Shown here: positions 17,701-29,000 of the stretch, in pieces | Position numbering within the stretch: position 1 is the first letter of the stretch | How the letters are laid out: each line of letters opens with the position of its first letter | Source: JACCXG01 sp963834305 | GTDB lineage: Bacteria > Acidobacteriota > Vicinamibacteria > Vicinamibacterales > 2-12-FULL-66-21 | Reading direction: 5' to 3' | Assembly: GCA_963834305.1 (NCBI GenBank) | Contig: CAWIAX010000002.1 | Span: 2,356,001 to 2,420,000, forward strand | Length of the DNA stretch: 64,000 nucleotides | Made by a program: the position numbers and the translations under genes | Notes under the pieces: model-generated | Told to the model about the DNA's origin: nothing | The model's database searches: none | What the model saw: the letters and a program-made list of their open reading frames with translations, nothing else

Positions 17701-19462
17701 ATGATGACCAGCACGCTGAACGGCGAGCTCTTCTATATCTTTGCCGTCGCCATCGTTGACGCGGCCGTCCTTCATGGATTGCGCTGCGCTGGTACCGGCG
17801 CGCCGTTTCGCGCGCCATGGGCGCGTCCGGAACGGACGCCCTTCCGGCGCCCCCGCCGCCAGCGGGAGGGCCGCCGACCGCGAGCCCGGCGATGGACGGT
17901 TCGCTCCAGATTCGCGGTGTTCAACGCCGGCGGGGCGCCGAGCCGGAAGTCGGCGCGTCGCGCGTGGCCGGCCGGGTGGCGCCGGGTAGCGATCGCCTAC
18001 TGCGCCGGCGCCGCCCTGTTCTCCGCGGTGGTCACGGCTGCCGGCGCCGTCGAGGCCTCCGTCTTCCGGCTCAGCGCCCTGTTCGGGATGTGGTTCAGCG
18101 GGAGTTGAATGCGTGGCCAGATTCTCCCGACGCTGGGCCTGCTCCTGCTCCTGGACCGGCGATTCGTGCTGCGGGTCGCCGGCGCGTATTTGCTGTGCGG
18201 ATCGCCGCGCTCGCCGCGCTCACGCTGGCCGGCCAGGTGGCGCGGATGTCGTTCGACAGCGCCCCGATCACCAACATCTTCTGGTTGCACGCCAGACTGC
18301 TGGGAACCGCCTGGTTGCCCTTGCTGCTGCTGCTCTTCAGCGGCTGGCATCGCATCAGGGGGGTGATGCCGCTGGCCCTGGCGTCGACGCTCTGTTTCGG
18401 CATCGGCCTCCTGCTGTTCAGGCATGGAATCGTCCGCGCATTCGACGTGCCGGCGGTCCGGGACGCCATTCTCGGCGCCGCGGCGTTCACCTCAGTACCA
18501 GCCGGGTACTACAGTTCTATCTCCTCCTCGCGCTGCCGGCGGGATGGCTGGCGTGGCGTCTGCTGCAGGCTCTAGCCGCCTCCTACGAGCGCAAGACGTT
18601 CAGCGACATCCAGCTCGTGGTGGACTGCTGGTGGCTGATCGTGACCGCCGAGACCATCGCCACACGGCTCGTCGCCCCCTTCGGCCTCGCCGGGATCGGC
18701 ATCGGCGTGGCCGCCTTCGCCGCCTACCGCTTCGGGACGGCCGCGACGCTGCGCCTGATGCCGCAGGGGCCGGCCGGACCCGCAGCGGCTGCTCCTGCTG
18801 CGGGTATTCGGGCATCAATCGCGCACCGAAACCCTGTTCGACCGGATCGCGCAGCGCTGGCGCTTCCGCGGGCCGGTGCTGCTCATCGCCGGCGCGGACC
18901 TGGCGATGCGGACCGCTGATCCCGGCGACATGCTGGCGTTCGTCGGCGGCCGCCTGCGGGACGTCTATGTCTCGCGGCCCGATCAGCTGCCCGACCGCCT
19001 TGCCCGCCTCGACATGGCGCGCGACCCGGACGGCCGCTTCGGGTCAACGATGTCTACTGTGCGAACGGGACCTGGAAGGGCACCCTCGGCGAGCTCCTCA
19101 AGCTCGCGGACGTCGTCGTCATGGACCTGCGCGGGTTCAGTAGCCGTCACGCCGGCTGTGTATACGAGCTGCAACAGCTGATGACGGCGCTTCCCGCCGC
19201 GTCGATCGTGCTCGTGTACGACGGCAGCACCGACGTGCCGGTGCTCGCCAGGCTGCTTGGCGAGGCGTGGGATGCCGGCGTCAAGGCGGCGGGGCCGCGA
19301 AGCGGGATGGTATCGCTCGTCAGAGTCGATCGCAGCTCGCCCCGCGAGCTCGACGCGGTGACGGAACGTCTGCTCGGGGGCGGTGCACCGCAGCAGGTGC
19401 TCACGAGTGCGCGATCTCGCAGAGGTGGCGTGAGGACGTCGGCCGATACGCGAGACAGTTGA
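17701..19462 (+). CDS. Multi-spanning membrane protein with C-terminal TIR/deoxyribosyltransferase-like domain (frame broken)
   Basis: About 580 residues when repaired. It starts at the ATG at 17701 after AAGGAAG. Membrane segments include LFYIFAVAIVDAAVL, VAIAYCAGAALFSAVVTAAG, AWLPLLLLLFSGWHRI and ATRLVAPFGLAGIGIGVAAF. The soluble C-terminal part (about 18840-19462) has an opening strand GPVLLIAGADLAMR, then YCANGTWKGTLGELLKLADVVVMDLRGFSSRHAGCVYEL and IVLVYDGSTD. The order strand, D/N-rich loop, then a conserved Glu after a Gly suggests the Rossmann-like fold shared by TIR, SLOG and nucleoside deoxyribosyltransferase domains. Similar uncharacterised proteins occur in Proteobacteria. At least five frame breaks. 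Function unknown; a membrane-bound nucleotide sensor or enzyme is one idea. Confidence 0.6.
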
Positions 19463-19584
19463 TGCGAAGGCATCGCCGGACGCGGTTTACAATCGCGGGG
19501 CAGCTGACCCATGGTCCCTGCCGCAGCCTGGCCCGGCCCCGGCCAGGCCCACGCGGTCTTGCGCACACGCGACTGGAGATTGCC

Positions 19585-20598
19585 GTGAAAGCCGTCGCCT
19601 ACAGAGTGCCCGGTCCGATCGACCGGGAGGATGCCCTCCAAGACATCACCCTCGAGACACCAACGGCCGCAGGCCGTGACCTGCTCGTCAGCGTCCACGC
19701 GGTGTCGGTCAACCCCGTGGACACGAAGTTGCGGCGCGGGGCCGCCCCTGAGGGCAGCGAATGGCGGGTCCTGGGCTTCGATGCCAGCGGGGTTGTCGAA
19801 GCTGTCGGGCCGGACGTCCGGCAGTTCAGCCCCGGCGATGCCGTGTTTTATGCCGGCTCCATCGCCCGTCCCGGCACCAACAGCGAGTTCCACCTCGTCG
19901 ATGAACGGATCGTCGGCCGCAAGCCCGCCACCCTGAGTCACGCGGACGCGGCCGCCCTGCCGCTCACGGCCATCACCGCGTGGGAGATGCTGTTCGATCG
20001 GCTCGACGTGTTACGCCCGACTGTCCAGGGCGGGCACATCATCCTGGTCATCGGCGGCGCCGGCGGCGTCGGGTCGGTCACCATCCAGCTGCTGCGGGCG
20101 TTGACGGATCTGACGGTGATCGCCACCGCCTCCCGTCCTGAGACACGCGAGTGGGTGCGCCAGTGTGGAGCCCAGCATGTGATCGACCACCGCCAGCCGC
20201 TGGCGCCGCAGGTGGCGGCGCTGGGCCTCGGCGCGCCGGGGTTCGTGTTCTCGACGACCGAAACGGGGGGGCACCTTGCGGACATCGTCGAGCTGATCGC
20301 GCCGCAGGGACGGTTCGGCGTCATCGACGACCCGGAGTCGCTCGACGCCAAGCTGTTCAAGCGCAAGGCGGTGTCCCTGCATTGGGAGTTGATGTTCACG
20401 CGCCCGCTCTACGACACGCCGGACGTGGCGGAACAAGGCAGGCTGCTCAACGAGGTGGCCGCCCTGGTTAACGCGGGCCGCATCCGGTCCACTGCGACGG
20501 AGGTCGCCGGCCGGATCGACGCCGCGACACTACGTGCGGTGCACGCCCGGATCGAAGCGGGCACCGCGCGCGGCAAGATCGTGCTCGAAGGGTTCTGA
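19585..20598 (+). CDS. Zinc-binding-family alcohol dehydrogenase / quinone oxidoreductase
   Basis: 337 residues. The GroES-like N-terminal domain begins MKAVAYRVPGPID and contains VSVNPVDTKLR; the Rossmann domain has the dinucleotide motif IGGAGGVGSVTIQLLRAL. The order and length fit the adh_fam_1 (TIGR02817) group of medium-chain dehydrogenases, which usually lack zinc and reduce quinones or enones with NADPH. The GTG at 19585 is chosen because it gives the family's standard N-terminus; the frame is open further upstream without similarity. It stands alone between the membrane protein and a hydrolase gene. Frame intact. Confidence 0.88.
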   Translation: MKAVAYRVPGPIDREDALQDITLETPTAAGRDLLVSVHAVSVNPVDTKLRRGAAPEGSEWRVLGFDASGVVEAVGPDVRQFSPGDAVFYAGSIARPGTNSEFHLVDERIVGRKPATLSHADAAALPLTAITAWEMLFDRLDVLRPTVQGGHIILVIGGAGGVGSVTIQLLRALTDLTVIATASRPETREWVRQCGAQHVIDHRQPLAPQVAALGLGAPGFVFSTTETGGHLADIVELIAPQGRFGVIDDPESLDAKLFKRKAVSLHWELMFTRPLYDTPDVAEQGRLLNEVAALVNAGRIRSTATEVAGRIDAATLRAVHARIEAGTARGKIVLEGF

Positions 20599-20636
20599 GG
20601 CTGCTGCTCGGCCTGGTCCCCCTGCTCGCCCCTCGT

Positions 20637-21624
20637 ATGCCGCTGCTATTGGTTGCGCTGTCGATCGTCCTGGCCGGTTGCTCCGGCTTCCGTGAAGAGG
20701 ACATCCGGTTCCATAACGGGGCTGTCACGCTCGCTGGCACGCTCTATGTACCCCCAGGTAAAGGTCCGCATCCCGCGCTGGTGTTCGTCCATGGCGATGG
20801 CCCCGACACGCGCGACGGCTACAGATTCTTTGCGGAGCTCTTTGCCCGCCAGGGCGTTGCCGCGCTGATATACGACAAGCGCGGCACGGGGGCCTCTACG
20901 GGCGCTTCGTGGCAGGCGCCTTTCAGCGACCTCGCCGACGATGCACGGGCCGCGGTGCAGTTCCTGAAACATCGCGCCGACATCCGGGCCGGGCGGATCG
21001 GCATGTGGGGCGGAAGGCCAGGGCGGATGGATCGCGCCGCTGGCGGCCTCGCGCTCAGAAGACGTCGGATTCCTCATCGTCAAGTCTGGCCCTGCTGTGG
21101 GTCCGGCACCACTCGCGATCTACAAGGGCGTCAACAGAGTCAGGAGCGGAGGTTTCCCTCGACACGTGATTCAACAGGTGACTGACCTGATGCACCTGCA
21201 GTTTGACATCCTGCGCACCGGCACAGGCTGGGAGCAGCTCGAATCGGCAGTGCAACGGGTGAAAGGCGAACCCTGGTATCGCCACGTCGCGGTGATGCGT
21301 CATTCGACATGGGATTCGTCGTGGATGACGTATGGGCCGGACATCGACTTCGATCCCGTGCCCGTTCTTCAGCAGCTCGATATTCCGGTGCTCTTTCTGT
21401 TGGGCGAGTTGGATCCCGAGACGCCTGTTGCAGACACGGTGGCCATCCTCGAGCGCATCAGGAAGACGGACCAGAAGGATTTCACGGTCCGCGTTTTCCC
21501 GGGGGCCGATCACCAGATCGAGCTGCCGCGGCAGGCGGCAGGCAGGCCGCGCTATGCGCCTGGCTACCTCGACACGATGGTCGATTGGACGTTGGACAAG
21601 GTCAAGAGCAGCCGTTTAGAATGA
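20637..21624 (+). CDS. Alpha/beta-hydrolase lipoprotein, esterase/peptidase-like (one frame break)
   Basis: About 328 residues. It starts with a lipoprotein signal, VALSIVLAGC, with the lipidation Cys at 15-16. The hydrolase domain shows ALVFVHGDGPDTRDGY (oxyanion region), IYDKRGTGASTG, the nucleophile elbow GMWGGSQGGW once one extra G near 21014 is removed, the acid in LLGELDPETPV, and the His in FPGADHQIE. It belongs with S9/dienelactone-hydrolase-like esterases of the envelope. The substrate is unknown. It is followed after 16 bases by another hydrolase gene. Confidence 0.85.
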
Positions 21625-21640
21625 CGCCCGCGGCTGCGCT

Positions 21641-22744
21641 GTGACTGTCCCCATCTTCACGTCCGCGGCGGCAGGGTGGCTGGCTGCGTTCCTGCTGCTT
21701 CACTCACCAGGCCCGGCACTCGCGCAAGGTGACCAGCCCACCAGAGTGCTCGTTGGCGATGTCGAGCTGCACTACGTCGAGCAGGGCCGCGGCGAGCCGC
21801 TGATCCTGCTCCATGGCGGCCAGGGGGACTACCGGGCGTGGCGCGCGCAGATCGAGGCGCTCGCGCCGCGCTACCGCGTCATCGCCTACAGCCGCCGCTA
21901 CCATCATCCCAACAGCAACCCGCTGACGGCCACGAACCATTCAGCGCTGGTCGATGCCGCCGACCTGGCCGGGCTGATCACGGCGCTCGGCACCGGCCCC
22001 GTGCATCTGGTCGGGACCTCGTATGGCGCCTACACCGCTCTGGCCCTGGCGATCGAACGCCCGCACATGGTCCGCAGCCTGGTGCTCGCCGAGCCGCCGG
22101 TTCACCAATGGGTCACCGGCACGGCACGCGGCACGGAGCTCTATGACAAGTTCATGACCACGGTGCACAAACCCGCCGGCAAGGCATTCGCCGCGGGACA
22201 GGACGAGGCGGCGATGCGCATCTTCATCGACGCGTTCGACGGGCCGGGGACGTTCGACGCGCTCCCGGCGCAGCGCCGCCGCATCGTGATGGACAACGCG
22301 CGCTTCTTCAAGATGCTGACCGCCTCCTCCAACCCCTTCCCTGCCCTGCCGAAAGATCGGGTCCGCGCCTTGCGCATGCCTGTCCTCATCGTCCGGGGCG
22401 CCGACACGGACGACCTGCACAGGCTGGATACCGAGGAACTGGCCAGCCTGCTGCCCAAAGCGAGGCGCGTGACGATTCCGCAGGCAGGTCATGGCTCGCC
22501 ACGCCAGAACCCGGCGGCCTTCAACGCGGCGGTCCTCGAGTTCTTGAGTGAGCAGGCCATGACCGGCCGAGGCGCCGCGCAATCGCCTACAGCCGCCGCA
22601 ATCACTTTCCGAACGCCGTCAGCGCCGGCGCGAACCCGGACCGCCAGGCGCTCCTCGCCGGTCATCGGAGCAGGACGTGCGGCTGTTCGCGGACGCGGTG
22701 GTGGTCCAGGACCTCCCGCCGCTCGGACGCGGAGCGCCGGATGA
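21641..22744 (+). CDS. Secreted alpha/beta hydrolase
   Basis: The GTG at 21641 gives a signal peptide ending near PGPALAQG. The hydrolase fold is complete: LILLHGGQGDYRAW, VIAYSRRYHHPN, the nucleophile elbow GTSYGAY, the acidic residue in VLIVRGADTDD, and the His in IPQAGHGSP. The true family ends near FLSEQA (about 22560). The last 60 residues of the open frame are junk, created because the gene is joined there to the remnant of a second, similar hydrolase. This looks like a C-terminal extension gained by recombination between tandem paralogues. Confidence 0.85.
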   Translation: MTVPIFTSAAAGWLAAFLLLHSPGPALAQGDQPTRVLVGDVELHYVEQGRGEPLILLHGGQGDYRAWRAQIEALAPRYRVIAYSRRYHHPNSNPLTATNHSALVDAADLAGLITALGTGPVHLVGTSYGAYTALALAIERPHMVRSLVLAEPPVHQWVTGTARGTELYDKFMTTVHKPAGKAFAAGQDEAAMRIFIDAFDGPGTFDALPAQRRRIVMDNARFFKMLTASSNPFPALPKDRVRALRMPVLIVRGADTDDLHRLDTEELASLLPKARRVTIPQAGHGSPRQNPAAFNAAVLEFLSEQAMTGRGAAQSPTAAAITFRTPSAPARTRTARRSSPVIGAGRAAVRGRGGGPGPPAARTRSAG

Positions 22745-23013
22745 TGATGGACAACGCCATGGAACGCGTCGCCGACGCCAGCCGAGCGGTTCCATCGAGC
22801 GCCTTCACCTGCGACATGGCGAGGCGGATTACGGCCTCGACCCTCCTGATGAATGGAAGCCGCAGTCCCGCGATGTTTCACCGCATCGTCGATGCGCTGG
22901 CGCGCTGCGTGCCGAACGCCGAGCGGGTCGTGGTCCCCGATGCGTCGCACACGGTGCCCAGAAACGCGCAGGGATTCCGCGACGCCGTGCTCGCGTTCCT
23001 GGCGAGACATTGA
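22585..23013 (+). pseudogene. Remnant of a second alpha/beta hydrolase
   Basis: Two pieces of a hydrolase like the one upstream remain. The first (near 22585-22660) reads AIAYSRRNHFPNAVSAGANPD, matching VIAYSRRYHHPN of the intact copy. The second, from the ATG at 22741 to 23013, is the C-terminal end: STLLMNGSRSPAMFHRIVDAL, then VVVPDASHTVPRN carrying the His and ending FLARH. The N-terminal 80 residues and the nucleophile part are missing. The remnant directly follows the intact paralogue. Confidence 0.7.
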
Positions 23014-23088
23014 TCACGCGGCCGACCGGCTTGACCGCGTCGGACACCAGCACCATATTGACCAGGTCGTTTCTCCAAGGAGGACGCC

Positions 23089-23751
23089 ATGGCACAGGTT
23101 GACTGGTATATCGAAGGCGTCGAAGTCAGCAATTGCAACTGCGACTACGCCTGTCCCTGTCAGTTCGAGTCCCCCCGCCCCACCTACGGGGACTGCCGCG
23201 GCTTCGCGGCGGTTCGCATCGACCGGGGCCACTTCGGCGGCGTCACGCTCGACGGCCTCGCGGCCGCGCTCCTCTATGCCTGGCCCGGGCCGATCTACGA
23301 GGGCAACGGCGAATGCCAGGCAATCATCGACGAGCGTGCGGACGGCGGGCAGCGCCAGGGGCTAGCGGCCATCTTGTACGGGGAGGAAACCATCGAGGGG
23401 GCGACTCACTGGTGGGTGTATACGGCGATGTCGAGCACCGTTCATCCGCCGCTCTACCGGGCCATCGCGTTCGACGCAAACATCGAGGGCAGGAACGCAT
23501 GCGTCGTGATCCCGGGCGTGCTCGAGTGCACGGCCCGGCCGATACGGAGCCCCGCGACCGGGGCTGACCATCGCGTCCGCATCAGCCTGCCGAACGGCAT
23601 CGAGTTCGACCTCGCCGAGATCGCCAGCGGGTCCACCAGGACGCTGATGTCGATCCCGCTGGACCTCGAAAACTCCTACTTTCACTTCACCAAGCTGCGT
23701 CAGTCGGGCAAGGGGGTGGTCCGCGCTTCCGCACCATGTGCTGACGTGTGA
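23089..23751 (+). CDS. DUF1326 domain protein
   Basis: 220 residues. The N-terminus carries the signature of DUF1326: SNCNCDYACPCQFESPRPTYGDC, with five closely spaced cysteines that could bind a metal or form disulfides. The remainder fits the family, with GHFGGVTLDGL and AIIDERADGGQR. The function of the family is not established; members often sit beside metal-binding or DUF2182 membrane proteins, but none is here. AAGGAGG nine bases before the ATG is a very strong ribosome-binding site. Frame intact. Confidence 0.92.
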   Translation: MAQVDWYIEGVEVSNCNCDYACPCQFESPRPTYGDCRGFAAVRIDRGHFGGVTLDGLAAALLYAWPGPIYEGNGECQAIIDERADGGQRQGLAAILYGEETIEGATHWWVYTAMSSTVHPPLYRAIAFDANIEGRNACVVIPGVLECTARPIRSPATGADHRVRISLPNGIEFDLAEIASGSTRTLMSIPLDLENSYFHFTKLRQSGKGVVRASAPCADV

Positions 23752-23800
23752 CCCTCGCAAGCTCGACGCGCGCCGCGACACAGCACAATCGTTCAGGGTC

Positions 23801-25011
23801 CTACACAGCCCTGAGGAGCACGGCGGAGTCGTTCCCCCCGAAACCCAGCGACGTCGAGACGCCGCAGCGCACCCGCGCTGCCCGCGCCTCGTTGGCGACG
23901 ACGTCCACGGGGCATTCGGGATCGGTGTCGGCGTGGTTGATGGTCGGGGGGATGACGCCGCGATCGACGGTCAGCGCCAGCGCCGCCGCTTCCAGCCCGC
24001 CGGCCGCGCCGAGGCAGTGTCCGAGCATCGACTTGAGCGAAGTGACGGGCACGCGCGCCATGCGGTCGCCGAAGATCGCCGCGGAACCCCCGCGCCTCGG
24101 CCCTGTCGTTCTGCGGCGTCGCGGTGCCGTGCGCGTTCACGTGATCGACCTCGTCCGGGCCGGCGCCGGCGTCGCGCAGCGACTGGGCAGATCACCGCGC
24201 TGACCGGCCGGCCGTCGGGCTCCGGCGCGGTCGGGTGGAAAGCCTCGCACCCGAAGCCGTAGCCGGCCAGCTCCGCGTAGATGTGCGCGCCGCGCGCGCG
24301 CGCCCGCTCCAGCTCCTCGAGCACCAGGATCGCCGCCCCCTCGCCGATGTTCATGCCCGAGCGCCCCTTGTCGAACGGGCGGCACGGCTCCGGGTCCATC
24401 AGCCGGAGGGCGTTGAAGCCGCTGAAGGTCAGGCGCGCGAGCGCGTCGGTGCCGCCGGTGAGCGCGGCGTCGATCCGCCCGGCGCGGATCGCGTCGGCAG
24501 CCTGGCCGATGGCAATCGTGCTCGACGAACAGGCCGCGACGATGCAGGAGCGCAGCCCTTCGAAGCCGAAGGTCGAGGCGATGAGGTCGACGGGCGTGCT
24601 CGAGAAGTGGTTCCAGGCGTCGACGGCCGCGCGTGTCGATGCCGCGCCTCGGCGGGTGCGGTAGTAGTCCTCGTTGCGCATCAGGTCGCTGGTCCCGGCG
24701 CCGAGCAACACGCCGATCCTGGTGGGATCCACGTCGCTCGAGCAGCCCGGCGTCGTCGACCGCTTCCGTGCGGCGATCACGCCGAACTGGTCGCTTCTCG
24801 ACCAGCGGCGCCGTTCGAGCGGCGTGAGCTGCGCGGTAACCGGCGGCATCGCCACTTCGCCGGCGATCCGGCTGCGGTAGCCCTCGCTGTCGAACAGGGT
24901 CAACGGGCCCATGCCGCAGCGGCCGGCGACCAGGCCGTTCCAGGTGTCCTCGCGGGTGGCGCCGAGCGCCGTCACCAGGCCGATCCCGGTGACCGCAATC
25001 CGGCGGCTCAT
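23801..25011 (-). CDS. Beta-ketoacyl-ACP synthase, catalytic subunit (frame broken)
   Basis: About 400 residues when repaired; it starts MSRRIAVTGIGLVTALG. All three catalytic residues of a condensing enzyme are visible: Cys in IVAACSSSTIAIGQ, His in VNAHGTATPQND and His in SLKSMLGHCLGAAG. It would condense malonyl-ACP with an acyl chain on the acyl carrier protein. It is the last gene of a seven-gene minus-strand operon whose first gene is a ketosynthase lacking these residues, the usual active KS plus chain-length-factor pair. Its ATG overlaps the stop of the PHP gene (ATGA). Breaks lie near 24060-24220 and 24620-24770. Confidence 0.9.
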
Positions 25012-26024
25012 GCCTGCGCCTCGACGGCGTCCGCCGGCAGGCCGATCGCGGCCAGCCGCTCGTTGAGCTCCGCCATCACCCGGCGGACCTGGCGCGCCTC
25101 CGCCCGCTTGCCTGCCGAGGCGATCGCGAACGGCAGGAACTGCGCCGGCACCGACACCATCGAAAACAGCAGGCACGCGAGCCGGTGGCCGAGGGCATGG
25201 TCGCGCGGGCCAAAGCCGGCCAGGCTGCCGATGTACGAGCGCGATCACGCCGTAGGCGTCGCCAGCCACGGTGGCCGCGCTCCCGTGCGACCCGGCGGCC
25301 CGGCTCCGGCCCGCCGCCAGACTGGCGAGGAACTCCGCCGGGGTGCGCCCGGACGCTTCGGTCCACGTCCGGCCGACCCGGCGCAGCGTGTGCGCGTCGC
25401 TGCCGCCAACCTGGCCGAACCACCCCCCGAGCCACCCGGTTCCTTCCGCCAGCGCTCGGCAATCAGCGCCACCAGGTCGTTGTGCGGTTCGAGCATGGTG
25501 CCGTTGCGGGTCTCGAGCGCCGGCACTTCGGCGAGCAGCCGCAGGTACGACGCCAGCGGGATCTGCCCACGATAGAAGTGCAGCAGGTGGTTGAGCGTGA
25601 AGAACACGCCCGCCTCGCGCAGCGCCGCGGCGACGTCGAAGACGTTGCCGCGCAGCGGCTGCAGCGCGGCGTGGAGTGCCTCGGTCGTCCCGTAGACGCC
25701 GAAGTGCACCTCGATGTCCGTTCCCGGATACCGGCACGACACTTCCTCGGAGACGAAGAAGTCGTGCGCCTCGGGGTGGCGGTCCAGGAACTCGAGACAC
25801 CCCTCGATGCTGTCGTGATCGGTGATCGTCGACGAGGTCCATGCCGCGCGCCTTGGCGGCGCGGTAGACATCCTCAGGCGGCGAGTAGCAGTCCCGGCTG
25901 CGCAGGAAGCGCAGGTTGCCGCTCTGCAGCGAATGGCACGAGTGCACGTGCAGGTCGGCGCGAGCGGGGATCGATCCATCGAAGCAGGCACGCCTGGGGT
26001 CATATTGGCAGTCAGGTCCATCAT
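25008..26024 (-). CDS. PHP-domain metal-dependent hydrolase (frame broken)
   Basis: About 330 residues. The PHP motif 1 appears as DLHVHSCHSLQSG across a break near 25960, followed by MDLVTITDHDSIEG with metal ligands, and later GGSDAHTLRRVG, the third motif. Many proteins of this type are phosphoesterases; some act on nucleotides. The C-terminal end contains AMLNERL-like helices after hydrophobic LLFSMVSVPAQFLPFAIA, a possible membrane contact. The ATG at 26024 overlaps the stop of the gene before, and the stop overlaps the ketosynthase start, so it is firmly inside the operon. Its role in polyene or lipid synthesis is unknown. At least three frame breaks. Confidence 0.8.
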
Positions 26025-29000
26025 TTGAGCGGCTTCAGCAGCATCACCTGCAGCGTCGCCGAGCCGATGCCTCGATACCGGTCCGGCAGGAAGCTCTTGC
26101 CGACGTCGGCGCGCAGAATGGTGTTCCACGGGCGCGCGGAAGTTGCACGGCCGTGCCGATGCCGGTGATCGGCTGCCACAGGTCGTCGAATGCCCGATCG
26201 CGGCCCCAGGCCTGCTCGAGGAACAGGTCGAGGCGGTACTGCTCGAAGATGTTGAACGAATAGGAGCCGCGCAGCATCCCGAGCTCGCCGAACCGCACGC
26301 CCGAGGCCGGAACGCCGTGGATCCGCGTGTCGTCGAACATCCCGAACTGATACTTCGCGAAGCGATCGAGGTCGCGGCCGCCGAACCACGCGCCGTTGAG
26401 GTGGATCTTGTGGAAGACGTTGAAGAAGAAGTCGCGCGACAGGCTGGCGCTGTACTTCACGTAGCGCGGCTCAGCGGCGCCCGTCCCGGCCTGCCCGCCG
26501 CGGTCCCCGGGGCCGAACGCCCGCCAGCCCGCGCGGGCGAACCAGGTGCCGTTGGTGACGAAGCTGTAGCCGCCGCGCTGGTACTCCCAGCGCGGCGCCG
26601 AAGCCGTTGCGTGATCGTGCTGGCCGGCACCACGGTAGCTCTCGAGCGTGGTGCGCTCGCGGGCGAAGCCGTCGAAGCGGAACTGGTACTGCGCCGGACA
26701 GCTTCTGGAACGGCGTGTACTGCCAGCCCAGGTTCAGCCCTGTCGTCAGCGGCCACGTCAGCAGCCGCTCCTGCTTCATGCTCGCCGCCGCGCCGTCGTA
26801 GAGCCGATCGCTCGACGGCACCGCGATCGCGAAGAAGTCGACGCTGGCGTCGAGCGGCGTCGCGCCGAGCCGCGGTCGCTGGACGTTGCCCGCCGCCAGC
26901 ACGCCGGCGAACAGGATCGCGAGCTGCGTGTCGGGTCCGCCGGTTAAGCTCGAAGTTCGAGGTAGTTGATACCGAAGATCGGCAGCGGGAACGCATACGA
27001 CGGATCGAGCGTCACGCCCATCGCCATCGCCCGCACGCTCTGCGTCGGCGCGCTCGCTGACGACCCGCGTTCGCCCTCCTTGACGTAGTAGCGCAGCCCG
27101 CGCTCGGTCTCGCGATACATGATCACGTGTCGCTGCGCCGCGCTCGCCACGCGCGCCTCGGAAGTCCGTCGGCGTTGACCCGGAAGTCGCTGAACTCGAC
27201 ACGCTTCTCGACCAGCAGGTTGCGCCCGGCAATCAGCATGATCTGCCGGGCGGTCGAGCCCGGTGAACAGGAAGCACCGGCCGGTTGCCGATCTGGCGAC
27301 GGCGGCGTAGGTCTGCGATCTCCTCGTTCGAGACGACCGGCGCCGACAGCGCCGTCTGCACGGCCTGCACCTTGACGCGCGCGAACGTGCGCCGCTCGAT
27401 CCACACCGTGCCGCGGTAGAGCGAGCTGGCGGCGGCGTTCGACCGGCTCGAAGTCGCACGACGTAGCAGTCGTGCCCGCCGACGCGCTCGGTCCCGGCCA
27501 GGCGGTAGCGATAGTCCGCGTCGAAGCGCAGCTGCAGCGGCAGCGACAGCACCTTTTCGGGCTGCAGCAGCGGGAACGGCGGCCGATCGGCTCCCCCACT
27601 TCGTACCGTTGACCGAAAACGACAGCTCCTCCCACTCGATGCCGTCGCCAGCGACGAAGTAGCGGTTCTCGGTCACGACGTCGTAGCCGGGATCGGTCAT
27701 CGTCGGGCGGAAGTGCTGCGACCATCCGCGCCGAGGCGATGTAGCTGCGCACCAGCGCGTCCTGGGCGCGCTGCTGCTGCTGGTGGCGCGCGATGATCTC
27801 GTCCACCGTAGAGGGGCCGCTCCGCCGACACGCCGCTGCGTTCCACGAACACCTCGGCCGCCCCCTCGCTGAAGTCCACGAGGACCGCGCCCCCCGGGCG
27901 CGGCACGCTGACCCGCACCTGGCCGGTCTGCTGGTCCCTCGAGTATCCCGCCGCCTGCAGCCGGGTGCCGCTCGACAGCTGATACACCGCCGGGACCCCT
28001 TCCACAGGCAGGGTCAGGGCGGCCTGCAGCGGTTCGGCCGAAGCGTCCGACCAGTAGGCGAGAAACGTCGCGAAGGTGCGCCCGTCGAACAGCAGCCGGT
28101 GCTTCACCGACGCGGTCACGTCGCGCCCCTCGATCGTGAGCCGAAGCGCCGCGGCGCCCGGTCGAGCGCGCTGACCTCGCCCGTCATCAGCGTGGCGAGC
28201 GGCGCAAGCGATCGAATGGCGGCCTCGAGCGCCTCGGACGGCAGCCAGGCCTGCATCACGACGGCCGTGCCCAGCGTCTCGAGCTGGCTGTCGAGCATCT
28301 GCCCGATCGCCTCGTCGCGCTCCGCGCCCGTCTTCCTGCCGGTCACCACCACCGACATGGTCGGATGGCGCGCCTCGAGAGCGGAGGCGACGCGCGCGGC
28401 ATCGGCGCCGGCCGGCACCGCCAGCAGGTCGACGTATGGCGCGAGCTCCGCGGGGATCGGATCGGCCCCATCCCGCTGCGCCGGCGCCGCGGTGCCGCCG
28501 AGGACAACGCGGATGGAGCTGCGCGCGGCGCGGGTGTCGGTGGCAGCCGTCCTGACGGCAAAGGCGGCAACCTTCGGATCCGTGCCGTCTGCCACGATCT
28601 CGAGCAGGGCCAGTCCGTCGCCATGTTTCGCGACGAGGCCCGCGAGCGCCCGCCGCCAGGCCTCCACCTCGTCGAGGATGGCGGGCGCGGGCACGGCAAG
28701 CCAGATCGGGATGCCATGCTGCCGGTACTCAGCGAGACGCTCGTCGAGTGCCGGGCGCGCAGGACCAGGCGGCACGGCGGCCGCGACGCGGGCCGCAACC
28801 GCGACGGGCATCGGCGTTGCCGCGAGAAATACCGACGGCATGCTCCCGGACAGATTGTCCTCGACCGCCACGCGGGGCCCGGGCCGCTGGTCTCGCTGCT
28901 CCTGCGCGTGCGCAGGCGATGCCGCGGTGATGCCGATGGCGGCCAGCACGGCGACAGCAGCGCCTCGACGGCCGCGAGCGCGGCCGTGGCCAGCGCCGGC

